Positions 36,382 through 44,937 of a stretch of DNA of 64,000 nt are shown here, one piece after another. Under the pieces are notes generated by a model, which worked only from the letters and a program-made list of their open reading frames with translations, searched no databases and was not told the DNA's origin. The stretch lies in the NCBI GenBank assembly GCA_002840555.1, contig PHBJ01000010.1, forward strand, positions 82,253-146,252. Reading direction: 5' to 3'. Source of the stretch: Deltaproteobacteria bacterium HGW-Deltaproteobacteria-13 (GTDB taxonomy: Bacteria; Desulfobacterota; Syntrophia; Syntrophales; Smithellaceae). The translations under genes and the position numbers were made by a program. Within the stretch, counting starts at the first letter, position 1. Each line of letters opens with the position of its first letter.

Positions 36382-37365
36382 TTAAAATATATTTCTCACG
36401 CGTTCAATATCCGCCTTGGCGTCGGCGACGATTCTCTCAATAAGGTCTTTGCACGTGGGAATATCTTTCACCAATCCGACGGATTGTCCCATCATCATAG
36501 GGGCGCTGTCAACATAACCGCATTCCCACGCTTCTTTAACTCTTTGTCCGGCAATGAGCGGAATAAGCTGTTCCAAACCACCGCCTTTTGCTTCCACAGC
36601 CAAAACCTCTTCAACGATCTTATTTTTTATTGCCCGGCCCTGCAAACCGATACTTTTACAGATAAGAGCCGTTTCATATTCCTGCCGTTTGATGAGTTCC
36701 TGTTTAATATTGTCGTGAACTTCGCACTCCTGCGTGGCGACAAAGCGGGTCGCCATCATCACGGCCTGGGCGCCTAAAGCAAGCGCCGCCGCAAAAGTGC
36801 GGCCATCGGCGATACCGCCTACCGTCACGACCGGAATTTTTACGGTTTCGGCAATGCGCGGTGTCAGGACCATCGAGGTTACGTCGTCATTGAGCGGATG
36901 GCCGCCTTCTTCAATACCCGCAGCGTAAATTCCGTCGTAGCCGGCCTTCTCGGCATGCACGGCATGACGCACCGATCCTACCTTGTGAAAAAGTTTAACA
37001 CCCGCCTTTTTCAGGAGGCCTATGTATTCTTTCCCCACCACCTTGTCCAACGGAGTTCCGGATATTTCCAATCCTGCGACCTTTTCCTCCAGACAAACCC
37101 GCACAAACATTTTATGATGCTCGGCTGTAATATGTACGGAAGGCAGAATGGTTACATTCACCATAAAAGGTTTGTCTGTCAGTTTTTTGGTCTCTCTGAT
37201 GGCGTCGCGGAATTCATCCTCGGTGGAATAATTCCCCGCTGTCAGGTTTCCCATGCCGCCGGCGTTGGAGATAGCCGCGCAAAGCTTCGGCTTGCAAAGC
37301 CACATCATCGCGCCGCATATAATAGGATATTTAATTCCGAACATTTCGGTGATGGCCGTTTTCAT
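36382..37365 (-). CDS. Nitronate monooxygenase / 2-nitropropane dioxygenase-family FMN enzyme
   Basis: 327-aa TIM-barrel FMN protein. N-terminal FGIKYPIICGAMMWL, NLTAGNYSTEDE, and GIEEGGHPLNDD (the family His near 150), VVTVGGIADGRTFAAALALGAQAVMMATRF (FMN phosphate loop, in pieces). The family includes nitronate monooxygenase and FabK-type enoyl reductases; sequence alone does not separate them. It precedes the enoyl-CoA hydratase-like gene region in reverse order, so an acyl-CoA-linked reduction is possible. Confidence 0.85.
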   Translation of the reverse strand: MKTAITEMFGIKYPIICGAMMWLCKPKLCAAISNAGGMGNLTAGNYSTEDEFRDAIRETKKLTDKPFMVNVTILPSVHITAEHHKMFVRVCLEEKVAGLEISGTPLDKVVGKEYIGLLKKAGVKLFHKVGSVRHAVHAEKAGYDGIYAAGIEEGGHPLNDDVTSMVLTPRIAETVKIPVVTVGGIADGRTFAAALALGAQAVMMATRFVATQECEVHDNIKQELIKRQEYETALICKSIGLQGRAIKNKIVEEVLAVEAKGGGLEQLIPLIAGQRVKEAWECGYVDSAPMMMGQSVGLVKDIPTCKDLIERIVADAKADIERVRNIF

Positions 37366-37414
37366 TTTTTCTTACCTCTTTAATTTTGATCGCTATAATA
37401 AATTTTACTGAATG

Positions 37415-38140
37415 CTAATCCATCATGACCAGAGTATCAATCTTGCCTGTCGGCGGCATAAAATCTGAATCCAATACTTTAATAATATCGGCATACAGTC
37501 TCTTTTTCATTTCACCTAAAATCCCCCGCTTCTTCTGAAAAGTTTTGGCAAAGGCAATGGCTTGTATCATCAGGTCTTCCTGATTGGCGCAGGCTTTCAC
37601 AATAATGTTATGCTTTTCCAGCTCCGGAGCGGTGAAACGATTTCCGGTAAACTGCATTTGTGATAATATATGCAACGGTATGGCTTTTTTAACAAAAGCG
37701 TTCATGCCCCACCTGAAAGGGATGCCGATGTTTACTTCGGGAAAGCAGAAGAAACCTTTGTCCGACCGCATAAATCGAAAATCGCAGGCACAACTTAATA
37801 TTGAACCATTGCCGAAGGCGTGGCCGTTGATCGCGGCAATCACCGGTACCGGATAAAGAAGCAGTTTTTTAAAAACCACATCCATCTCGTTGATAAAATC
37901 AACGACCGGCGTATGTTCATTTTTCTGCATTTGTCCCATAATCCACTCAACGTCTATGCCTTGAGAAAAATTCTTCTCGTCACTAGAGGTAATAATCAAC
38001 GAGCTTATTGATTTATCGGCAATTATCTCATCGAGCATGGCGTTTAATGTTTTGGCAAAAACAAGATTTTGCCTGTTTTCACCATTGGTCATGGTTATAA
38101 TCGCTACGGTTTCATCTTTGACCCAATTCATGATAGACAT
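37415..38140 (-). CDS. Enoyl-CoA hydratase/isomerase-family protein
   Basis: 241 aa crotonase fold. SSLIITSSDEKNFSQGIDVEWIM and the oxyanion segment PVPVIAAINGHAFGNGSILSCACDFRFM are clear. The catalytic region is less canonical (FCFPEVNIGIPFRWGMNAFV), closer to enoyl-CoA isomerases than to hydratases. It lies near the abfD-like gene and a nitronate-monooxygenase-like gene, suggesting a role in unsaturated acyl-CoA metabolism. Substrate not determined. Confidence 0.83.
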   Translation of the reverse strand: MSIMNWVKDETVAIITMTNGENRQNLVFAKTLNAMLDEIIADKSISSLIITSSDEKNFSQGIDVEWIMGQMQKNEHTPVVDFINEMDVVFKKLLLYPVPVIAAINGHAFGNGSILSCACDFRFMRSDKGFFCFPEVNIGIPFRWGMNAFVKKAIPLHILSQMQFTGNRFTAPELEKHNIIVKACANQEDLMIQAIAFAKTFQKKRGILGEMKKRLYADIIKVLDSDFMPPTGKIDTLVMMD

Positions 38141-38501
38141 ATTTTTTTCCCTTTCTTACTTCCCAAAATATATTATTAACAACCAGCCGGCGATCGTCTC
38201 TTGGCGACTCTTCCCGACCGGCGGTCATTTATAGTTACAATAAAAGCCTTAAATAGGCAAATATTAAGTTTAAAGAAATAACGGTGATTTTAAGGGTAAC
38301 GGGCTTACGAAATGTTGTATGTCTGATCCGGTTTTACGATGGACTAAAAAAGAAAACTTCCCGAACCGGCCTGCAAGCAAGCCATTGAAAATTCGATATT
38401 TTCCCCCTGAAAAAACAGGTCCTCACTGGGAGAAAATGCTTAAATATTTAAGAATTTGAGAAATGATATTCGTGTTATTTTTAACTTAACGGCATCACAT
38501 T
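38141..38501. other. 361-base interval with no recognised gene
   Basis: Leader region of the enoyl-CoA hydratase-like gene on the minus strand and downstream region of the microprotein gene at 38502. I see no credible open reading frame, repeat or RNA gene. Confidence 0.4.
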
Positions 38502-38597
38502 TTAGAATAATTTAATGTATGCCACGATGACGGCAAAAACCACCAATACCACCATCACAACATAATTAAACTTACGTTTTTCTTTAATCCTGGCCAT
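38502..38597 (-). CDS. 31-aa membrane microprotein, copy 2
   Basis: Read directly from the sequence: ATG at 38597, stop TAA at 38502-38504. The peptide begins MARIKEKRKFNYV and continues as one hydrophobic helix (VMVVLVVFAVIVAY), ending IKLF. AGGAG lies six bases upstream of the ATG. Its N-terminal 13 residues are nearly identical to those of the neighbouring microprotein at 38648, while the helices share only character, so it is a diverged tandem duplicate under selection for a basic N-terminus plus one membrane span. Function unknown. Confidence 0.75.
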   Translation of the reverse strand: MARIKEKRKFNYVVMVVLVVFAVIVAYIKLF

Positions 38598-38647
38598 GGC
38601 TAACTCCTGTTTAGCTGTCTTTTATCCGCTTGTCGGTTCAACGCTTC

Positions 38648-38743
38648 TTAGTATAATTTGATAAAAAGAAATTCGGCAATCATGATAATCAATATAATCA
38701 ACATAACATAATTAAATTTACGTTTTTCCTTGATCATGGCCAT
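38648..38743 (-). CDS. 31-aa membrane microprotein, copy 1
   Basis: ATG at 38743, seven bases after AGGAGG, stop at 38648. Peptide MAMIKEKRKFNYV, then a hydrophobic helix (MLIILIIMIAEFLF) and the end IKLY. A longer frame from 38842 exists but the strong ribosome site and the match to the paralogue fix this start. It lies 50 bases upstream of its paralogue in the same direction, so both are probably on one transcript. Similar short basic-plus-helix peptides often bind a larger membrane complex; no partner is evident. Confidence 0.78.
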   Translation of the reverse strand: MAMIKEKRKFNYVMLIILIIMIAEFLFIKLY

Positions 38744-39083
38744 AGATTTACCTCCTGAGTTTTTTATTGTTAATATAACAATTTTCCCATTGCAATGATG
38801 GCATGGATAAATAAGATTATTTCCCGATCTGTTTTGTACCAAAGGGAATTGCCACTCATTTTACTGCACATTCAGAATGCTAACTGCCGGTAAAACTCCA
38901 CGGAAAATTATTAGAAGGATGGTGGAGTATAAAAAGTCAAATCGAATCTGTCAAGAAAATAATGACGACAAGAGACGGGATGATATCCAGGGATAAAAGT
39001 TTCCAAATAGTCTTGAATTATCCTTAGCAAAGTATTAGCTTACATTAAAAGTCTTTCCGGAAAAGTTAACTTGTCATTAAATG
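38744..39083. other. Gene-free interval upstream of the microproteins and abfD
   Basis: Divergent region of about 340 bases: the promoter for the microprotein pair must lie here on the minus strand, and the abfD promoter at its right end. No further gene is seen. Confidence 0.4.
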
Positions 39084-39092
39084 TGATATAAT
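39084..39092 (+). promoter_or_regulatory. Extended -10 promoter of the abfD-like gene
   Basis: TG-a-TATAAT (39084-39092) is a perfect extended -10 hexamer, 60 bases before the ATG. The -35 region is weak, as usual for this promoter class. Confidence 0.5.
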
Positions 39093-39152
39093 AATTCCAG
39101 TTGATGAAGATGAAAGATTCCGTAATTTTAAAATTGAAGGAGGCATCAAGTC

Positions 39153-40604
39153 ATGGCGCTGAAAACCGCTGAACAATATGAAGAAAGTTTGCGTAAGATG
39201 AATTTTAAAGTCTACCTGCTGGGCGAATTGGTGAAAAATCCGGTAGATAATCCGATCATCAGACCATCCATGAATTCCGTAAAAATGACTTACGCCCTGG
39301 CCCAGGATCCCCAACACGAAGATCTGATGACGGCAAAATCACACTTAACCGGCGAGAAGATAAACCGTTTCTGCCACCTGCATCAAAGCACTGAAGATTT
39401 GGTTAAAAAAGTAAAAATGCAGCGTTTGCTGGGACAAAAAACCGGTTCCTGTTTTCAACGTTGCGTCGGTATGGATGCTATGAATGCCGTGGACAGCGTC
39501 ACTTTCGAAATGGATAAAAAACTCGGCACTAAATATCATGAACGATTTATCAAGTTTCTTAAAATGGTCCAGAAAGAAGATCTTGTCGTTGACGGCGCCA
39601 TGACCGACCCCAAAGGCGACCGCGGACTTTCCCCCAGCAAACAGGCCGATCCTGATTTATACACTCGCGTTGTGGAAAAAACAAAAGACGGCATTATCGT
39701 GCGTGGCGCCAAAGCGCATCAGACAGGCGCCGTTAATTCGCACTGGATTTTAGTTATGCCGACTATCGCCATGACCAAAGAAGACGCCGATTACGCCGTC
39801 TCCTTTGTCGCGCCGGCCGACGCGGAAGGCATTTCCTATATTTACGGAAGACAATCCTGCGACACGCGAAAACTGGAAGGTTGCGAAATCGATGTCGGCA
39901 ACCGTCAGTTCGGCGGTCATGAAGCCTTGATGGTTTTTGACAATTTATTCGTCCCCTGGGAAAACGTGTTCATGTGCGGAGAATATGAATTCAGCGGACT
40001 TCTGGTCGAACGCTTTGCCGGTTATCATCGTCAGAGTTACGGCGGCTGTAAGGTCGGCGTCGGCGACGTCCTCATCGGCGCCGCGGCGCTGGCATCAGAC
40101 TACAACGGAGCGTCCAAAGCCTCTCATGTCAAAGATAAGCTCATTGAAATGATCCATCTGAATGAAACTCTTTTTTCCTGCGGAATCGCCTGTTCGGCCC
40201 AAGGTCACAAAACAGCATCCGGTACTTATCTGATTGATTTACTGCTGGCCAACGTCTGCAAGCAAAACGTAACCAGATTTCCGTATGAAATCGCCCGGCT
40301 CGCGGAAGACATTGCCGGAGGGGCAATGGTGACCATGGCCTCGGAAAAAGATTTGCGCCACCCCGAAATCGGCAAGATAGTCGAAAAATATTTTAAAGGA
40401 ATCGCTTCAGTACCCACTGAAGACCGCTGCCGCATTTTAAGACTGGTGGAAAATATTACTCTGGGCACGGCCGCGGTCGGCTATCGCACGGAATCCATGC
40501 ACGGCGCGGGTTCCCCGCAGGCTCAGCGCATCATGATCTCCCGCCAGGGAAATCTGGAACAAAAGAAGAAACTGGCCAAAGACATTGCCGGGATTAAAGA
40601 CTGA
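39153..40604 (+). CDS. abfD: 4-hydroxybutyryl-CoA dehydratase / vinylacetyl-CoA isomerase (AbfD)
   Basis: 483 aa, the family length. The [4Fe-4S] ligands are all present: C100 and C104 (CFQRC), H292 and C299 (YHRQSYGGCK). So are the other known active-site residues: E257 (GGHEALMVF), Y296, K300, a Thr at 191, and the Glu in YRTESMHGAGSP (E447). FAD-binding segments are intact. The enzyme removes water from 4-hydroxybutyryl-CoA by a ketyl-radical mechanism, giving crotonyl-CoA. GAAGGAGG precedes the ATG. No 4-hydroxybutyrate dehydrogenase is adjacent, so the in vivo substrate may differ. Confidence 0.88.
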   Translation: MALKTAEQYEESLRKMNFKVYLLGELVKNPVDNPIIRPSMNSVKMTYALAQDPQHEDLMTAKSHLTGEKINRFCHLHQSTEDLVKKVKMQRLLGQKTGSCFQRCVGMDAMNAVDSVTFEMDKKLGTKYHERFIKFLKMVQKEDLVVDGAMTDPKGDRGLSPSKQADPDLYTRVVEKTKDGIIVRGAKAHQTGAVNSHWILVMPTIAMTKEDADYAVSFVAPADAEGISYIYGRQSCDTRKLEGCEIDVGNRQFGGHEALMVFDNLFVPWENVFMCGEYEFSGLLVERFAGYHRQSYGGCKVGVGDVLIGAAALASDYNGASKASHVKDKLIEMIHLNETLFSCGIACSAQGHKTASGTYLIDLLLANVCKQNVTRFPYEIARLAEDIAGGAMVTMASEKDLRHPEIGKIVEKYFKGIASVPTEDRCRILRLVENITLGTAAVGYRTESMHGAGSPQAQRIMISRQGNLEQKKKLAKDIAGIKD

Positions 40605-40637
40605 ATGAAGGGTAATGTTTCCGAATGATCACGAAAG

Positions 40638-40665
40638 GTGTGACGCTCCTTCCGGAGCGCCACAC
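40638..40665. terminator. Hairpin between convergent genes (repeat-like)
   Basis: GTGTGaCGCTCC-ttcc-GGAGCGcCACAC forms a 12-bp stem with one A/C mismatch. It follows the abfD stop and is also the 3' end region of the convergent peptidase gene. No T-run. Nearly the same hairpin recurs at 43023-43050. Confidence 0.55.
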
Positions 40666-40674
40666 TTGAGAAGG

Positions 40675-42969
40675 TTAGTTTTTCTGGGTCATAAGATAAT
40701 CGCCGACATTGCCGTCGATCCATTTCCACTGAGTTCCCTGTCCAGTCTTGTTCGCCACTTTGAAATCAAGTTTGGCCTGGTGCGTCTCGTCGATCACAAT
40801 CGTATTCTTCGAGGGACGCAATATGGGGAACAGATGCGGAAAATCTGATCCCGAAATGGTCAGACGAACACGATGCCCCTTCTTGAAGACATTGGTTGCC
40901 GGCCAGATTTCGATTACATACTGATATACTGTATCCTGTACGATCGGGCTCGGATTCTTTTCCGCCTTAAAATAGAAGGGATCGAAAGCCGTGTAGGCCG
41001 GATCAATCTGGGTGGGACTGGCCGGATTGTACGGCCTGAATTCCGCGCCGAGCCAGCCGGACGTAATATTTCTGGCCCGTCCATTGGGGAATACATCATT
41101 GACTTCAATCACCCACTGCACGTCCTTTCTGTCGGCCATGCGCAAGATCATGTCTTTATCGTCCCCGATATTGAATTTTTCCTTGATCTGGGCAATGAAA
41201 AGATCAATGCCGGCCTGTGTTAACGGACTGGTGAATTTGGTTTTTGCCCAGAAGGTGAGCTTCAGCGGGCCGGAAATTTCCATATCGCCGGCCAAAGGTT
41301 CCGTCGTGAATGTCAACACCCCTGTATCATCGTTGCGTTCATCTTCCCAGAAAAGCTGCGCATCCATATCGATACCCAGCGTGTACTTGGATATCTGACT
41401 GATCATGGTCAGAGGAGAGAAGCCGAGCCAGCGCTGAGCAGATCGGGACGGAAGACCGTGAAGCGCTTCCGGACTGTGATAAAGAACAGGATTAGGCTTG
41501 GGTGTTTTGATGCCGAGAAATACATTGTTGTAATCGGTCGCGGCTACACTGGAAACCAGTTTGTAGTTGTTGACCGCATTGACAACGCCAAACCAGTCAC
41601 CCAAAATAAGCGAAGGGGCGGCCTTCGAGAGGTAATAGGTTTTTGACGCAAGCCGGGAAGAATCAAGCGGCCAGGTTTTTTCCGCCCGCCATTTTTCCTC
41701 TCCCAGAACATAGAGCAATACGGGGAACTGCTGCAGGAAGGGATCGTTTTTCCCCTTCATCCTCCAGTCCATCCAGCGCACGAGAATATCCCAGGAGAAG
41801 AGGCCATTCCCATTTTTGCCGACAAGACCCATTCCGTTAACGCCCGTCATCATGAAGGCGGCATCAATGTGATACCACGGTCCGACGATCATGGACTTGT
41901 TGGAAGCCGCGGTATTTTTCAGACCGTACTCATATTGCAGCAGATCGCCTCTTTCGAAAATATCAAACCAGCCCGTAGCGTTAAAGACGGGAAGGTTTTT
42001 CGGAATGACGTTCCCTCCGACCGCCGCGGGAAATTCGGAACCGAGATTCCATCCGCCTGCCGGTTTATCAGGCCAGTAAAGCATGGGAGATCTCTTATCA
42101 AACCAGGGATTTCTCGTTTCCATGGCCGGATCTGAAATCCATCCCAATGGCACGCCCAATTGATCAAAATGCTGGCCCCAGATCGCGAGACCGTTCATCA
42201 AATCCGTCTTATTGAAACCCGGCTCCGCCACTCCGCCGAGTATCAAGTCGGGAGGGAAGACACTGATCATGTCCGTTAAGACGATCCAGATGGCCATAAA
42301 TTCCAGATCGAAATTACCGCCATGCATGACGATATCTTTAAACACATCGTTGTAGGAGGAAATGGGTGCGATCGCTTTGAGATGCGTGGGGGTGCCGTCC
42401 ACCTGTTCGACCAGACCTGCGGCAAGATACTGAATGATACCCATGTAGGAACCGCCGACCATGCCGACCGTGCCGTCGGACCAGGGTTGCGCAGGTATCC
42501 ATTGATCGATCATATAGGCAACATCATATTGCTCTATCGGATCGAGCGGACTCCAGACTCCTTCACCGGAACCGGTACCCCTCATATCCATCACCACGAC
42601 ATTGTAATCTTTGGGGACAAATGACAATACGGCGAACAGGAGGCCGATAATATCCCGGTGATAGCCGGTTGCCACTAAAATCGTCGGGCGCCTGGAGCTG
42701 CTCATGCCATTGTATGGAGACGTGTGATAAAAAGCCGAGGCGTAGATGTTGCAGTCATATCCGACGGGATTTTCGGCTTTTGTCATAGGAACGGCAATGT
42801 TGAAATCTATTTTTACATCGTCGACTCCCAGTTTCACCAGGGCGTCCGGCACCTGAGTTTTCAGAGAATCGTCCCAAACAGCTGCTTTCGCCGATCCGGC
42901 AGAGAAGATTAGCGCGAAAAACAACAGAAATAATAGAAGTGTTGTTCTTAAAACATTCCGATGCTTCAT
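40675..42969 (-). CDS. Secreted CocE/NonD-type alpha/beta hydrolase (peptidase S15 family)
   Basis: 764 aa. An N-terminal signal peptide (about 1-29, ending AKA) is followed by the S15 hydrolase core: YNVVVMDMRGTGSGEG, GTVGMVGGSYMG (nucleophile Ser near 170), with Asp and His later. The C-terminal PepX_C jelly-roll (from about 560) ends with HRVRLTISGSDFPHLF. Members hydrolyse X-Pro peptides, cocaine-like esters or antibiotics; the substrate cannot be read from sequence. Exported with the lipase-like neighbour at 43097. Confidence 0.87.
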   Translation of the reverse strand: MKHRNVLRTTLLLFLLFFALIFSAGSAKAAVWDDSLKTQVPDALVKLGVDDVKIDFNIAVPMTKAENPVGYDCNIYASAFYHTSPYNGMSSSRRPTILVATGYHRDIIGLLFAVLSFVPKDYNVVVMDMRGTGSGEGVWSPLDPIEQYDVAYMIDQWIPAQPWSDGTVGMVGGSYMGIIQYLAAGLVEQVDGTPTHLKAIAPISSYNDVFKDIVMHGGNFDLEFMAIWIVLTDMISVFPPDLILGGVAEPGFNKTDLMNGLAIWGQHFDQLGVPLGWISDPAMETRNPWFDKRSPMLYWPDKPAGGWNLGSEFPAAVGGNVIPKNLPVFNATGWFDIFERGDLLQYEYGLKNTAASNKSMIVGPWYHIDAAFMMTGVNGMGLVGKNGNGLFSWDILVRWMDWRMKGKNDPFLQQFPVLLYVLGEEKWRAEKTWPLDSSRLASKTYYLSKAAPSLILGDWFGVVNAVNNYKLVSSVAATDYNNVFLGIKTPKPNPVLYHSPEALHGLPSRSAQRWLGFSPLTMISQISKYTLGIDMDAQLFWEDERNDDTGVLTFTTEPLAGDMEISGPLKLTFWAKTKFTSPLTQAGIDLFIAQIKEKFNIGDDKDMILRMADRKDVQWVIEVNDVFPNGRARNITSGWLGAEFRPYNPASPTQIDPAYTAFDPFYFKAEKNPSPIVQDTVYQYVIEIWPATNVFKKGHRVRLTISGSDFPHLFPILRPSKNTIVIDETHQAKLDFKVANKTGQGTQWKWIDGNVGDYLMTQKN

Positions 42970-43022
42970 GATTCCTCCTTGATTTTTCGATTAATAAAAA
43001 AATTACTTTACAGATTTATACA

Positions 43023-43050
43023 GGTGTGGCGCTCCTGGAGACGCCACACC
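43023..43050. repeat. Hairpin, sister of the one at 40638
   Basis: GGTGTGGCG pairs perfectly with CGCCACACC, and an inner CTCC-t-GGAG extends the stem. It lies between the two secreted-hydrolase genes. The pair of hairpins frames the S15 hydrolase gene at both ends. Confidence 0.5.
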
Positions 43051-43096
43051 GTGAATGCTTTGTTTTTATGAATCAGTAGACAATCAGAAGCTTACG

Positions 43097-44644
43097 CTAT
43101 TCATCAACTCGTGAAGCCGGCGTTGAAGTATTTACCGGATTGCCCGGTAGAGCATCAACCGCTTTGAGCCAATCGCCTAACTGCGGAAATACCGTGGTCG
43201 GCATTCTTTTGCCCATCGCCAAATCGAAATGGCCGGTGCCGCCGAGAACATACCATTCGTCATAAGCCGTGGGAGACTTTTTCGATATGATGAATTCGTA
43301 AGTTGCCTCCGGGCTGACCAGAGATCCCGTGCTTGATGAGAAAACAATCAGCGGGACGGTCATGCGCGACATGTTTTCGCTGAAGTAGTAGTATCCGTCT
43401 CTCCCGGGATTGGGCGTGGAACCTCCCGTGAACAATTTCGATAGATAGTTTTCCGACCCGTTTAGATAATGTTCACGAAGGGTGTTGTGCAGACCCATGT
43501 CCATATAGTGGCCGAAACCCCGTAAAGAAGCGCCGCCGATGCTGTAGCGAACAGTCCAATCCTCCAGACAGGGATCCATATCCTCCACCACCCAGAAGTT
43601 CAGATAGTCGAAGAAGTTGTTCAAGGCGGAATTTCCTGCCGCCACGCTGTTAAGCATTCCGAATACGCCTTCCAGCAGGCCGACTAACTCTTTCTCCGGA
43701 AACAACGAGATTAAATTATCTGAAATGTTATCCAGCGGCAGAAATAACTTGGTGCCTACAAGCGTCCAAATGAGAGGATCGTCCAGAAGAGCCGGCAGTG
43801 CCGGTACTCCCGCCGGATCAAGACCGATAAAGCCCTTGATGTCGGCGTTTCTTGTTTTGGCAAGCGCGGCGCTGGCTTTGACGTGCGGCATGATTCCCAA
43901 AGCATAGTTTAACTGATAATAGGCTTTCTTGGCGCCGGCCGTATTAATCATACCATAATCCAGATAGGCACCCTGCAGGTAGTTATAGGCAACCAGACCA
44001 CCTGTGCTGTGGCCGCCGATGAACATTTTTTTGCCTGTAACCGACTTTACCTTGGCGATCGCCGCCGGAACATCCAGCGTGGCCCAGGTATCCAGAGTAG
44101 TGATGCTGTTGGGATTGGCTGCCGTGCTTTTTACCGGACTACGACCCGTACCCCGGTAATTGACAAGCCATGGATCAAATCCCTGGAGCCAGAGGTAATG
44201 CGCCAGGCTGTAATAACGCATCTTATCGGACTTGATGTATGGTTCGTAGTCTTTCTTATTCCAATTCAATACCCAGTCCGGAGCGCTGTCAACCGGCGGG
44301 ACATAAACGCCGCTGTAAGCATCTTTCATGTCGGAGGGCGTGCTAGAAAGGTACTGGTTCATATTCATGCAAATACCTGTAAAGATCACTACCGGCGTGC
44401 CGCTGGTGCGGAACTTCGGAGTTTCGGTCGTATAGGGTGCATAGCGATATAAAAAGATCTTGCTGCCGTCATCGGCCGTCGTATTATAAATGCCGCCGGC
44501 GTTTAATGGCACGCCTGAGGCCTGGCTTACTCCCGGCGCCATCACCAATCCACAAACCATAACCATCATAACAATGAACAGGTTTGTGAAAAAAGCTGAT
44601 TTACACTCCGGACGCACCCTCTTAAACCAAGTAACGTTTTTCAT
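43097..44644 (-). CDS. Secreted alpha/beta hydrolase (lipase-like)
   Basis: 515 aa with a long signal region (about 1-43, ending SQA). The hydrolase core shows VVIFTGICMN, FDPWLVNYRGTGRSP and the nucleophile elbow KKMFIGGHSTGGLVAY (Ser near 217). An Asp/His pair (VLGGTGHFDLAMGKR) lies near the end. Resembles acid-lipase/abhydrolase families. A sigma-54-type promoter lies about 80 bases upstream. It is followed by the S15 hydrolase after 128 bases; the two may be co-regulated for extracellular substrate breakdown. Confidence 0.83.
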   Translation of the reverse strand: MKNVTWFKRVRPECKSAFFTNLFIVMMVMVCGLVMAPGVSQASGVPLNAGGIYNTTADDGSKIFLYRYAPYTTETPKFRTSGTPVVIFTGICMNMNQYLSSTPSDMKDAYSGVYVPPVDSAPDWVLNWNKKDYEPYIKSDKMRYYSLAHYLWLQGFDPWLVNYRGTGRSPVKSTAANPNSITTLDTWATLDVPAAIAKVKSVTGKKMFIGGHSTGGLVAYNYLQGAYLDYGMINTAGAKKAYYQLNYALGIMPHVKASAALAKTRNADIKGFIGLDPAGVPALPALLDDPLIWTLVGTKLFLPLDNISDNLISLFPEKELVGLLEGVFGMLNSVAAGNSALNNFFDYLNFWVVEDMDPCLEDWTVRYSIGGASLRGFGHYMDMGLHNTLREHYLNGSENYLSKLFTGGSTPNPGRDGYYYFSENMSRMTVPLIVFSSSTGSLVSPEATYEFIISKKSPTAYDEWYVLGGTGHFDLAMGKRMPTTVFPQLGDWLKAVDALPGNPVNTSTPASRVDE

Positions 44645-44725
44645 CTAGCCCTCCTAATGGATTTATTATTACTTTTTTCAAAAATGATTTTTTGTTGTTA
44701 TTGATGCGTGAATAGTCATTATATC

Positions 44726-44741
44726 AGCATTAATTGTGCCA
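44726..44741 (-). promoter_or_regulatory. Sigma-54 promoter of the secreted hydrolase gene
   Basis: On the minus strand TGGCAC-aatta-ATGCT: the invariant GG and GC are ten bases apart as required. It lies 82 bases before the ATG of the lipase-like gene. Confidence 0.65.
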
Positions 44742-44829
44742 GTTTTTACAAGCACATGATAATGATGATAAGTGTTTGAAATGAAATATAAGTTGATAAT
44801 ATGGAATAAAAAATTCCAATCACCGCCAT

Positions 44830-44845
44830 GGGGTATTAACACCCC
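44830..44845. promoter_or_regulatory. GGGGT-N6-ACCCC inverted repeat
   Basis: A short perfect dyad about 90 bases upstream of the sigma-54 promoter, at the usual distance for an activator site. Confidence 0.4.
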
Positions 44846-44910
44846 AACAATGAATCAATTATTTATTAATAATGATATTATCAATAGTTTACATGGAATG
44901 AGCATATATC

Positions 44911-44935
44911 GCCCCATAATGGGGCATTATTGGGC
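44911..44935. promoter_or_regulatory. 11-bp-arm dyad downstream of the activator gene
   Basis: GCCCCATAATG-ggg-CATTATTGGGC, one mismatch. Adjacent to the activator stop codon (44938) and 170 bases upstream of the sigma-54 promoter. It could be an upstream activator site or the activator gene's terminator; there is no T-run on either strand. Confidence 0.4.
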
Positions 44936-44937
44936 GT

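Noticed and set aside
44830..44845. Terminator of the activator gene
   Set aside because: Stem of only five base pairs without a T-run and about 90 bases away from the stop; more consistent with a protein-binding dyad.
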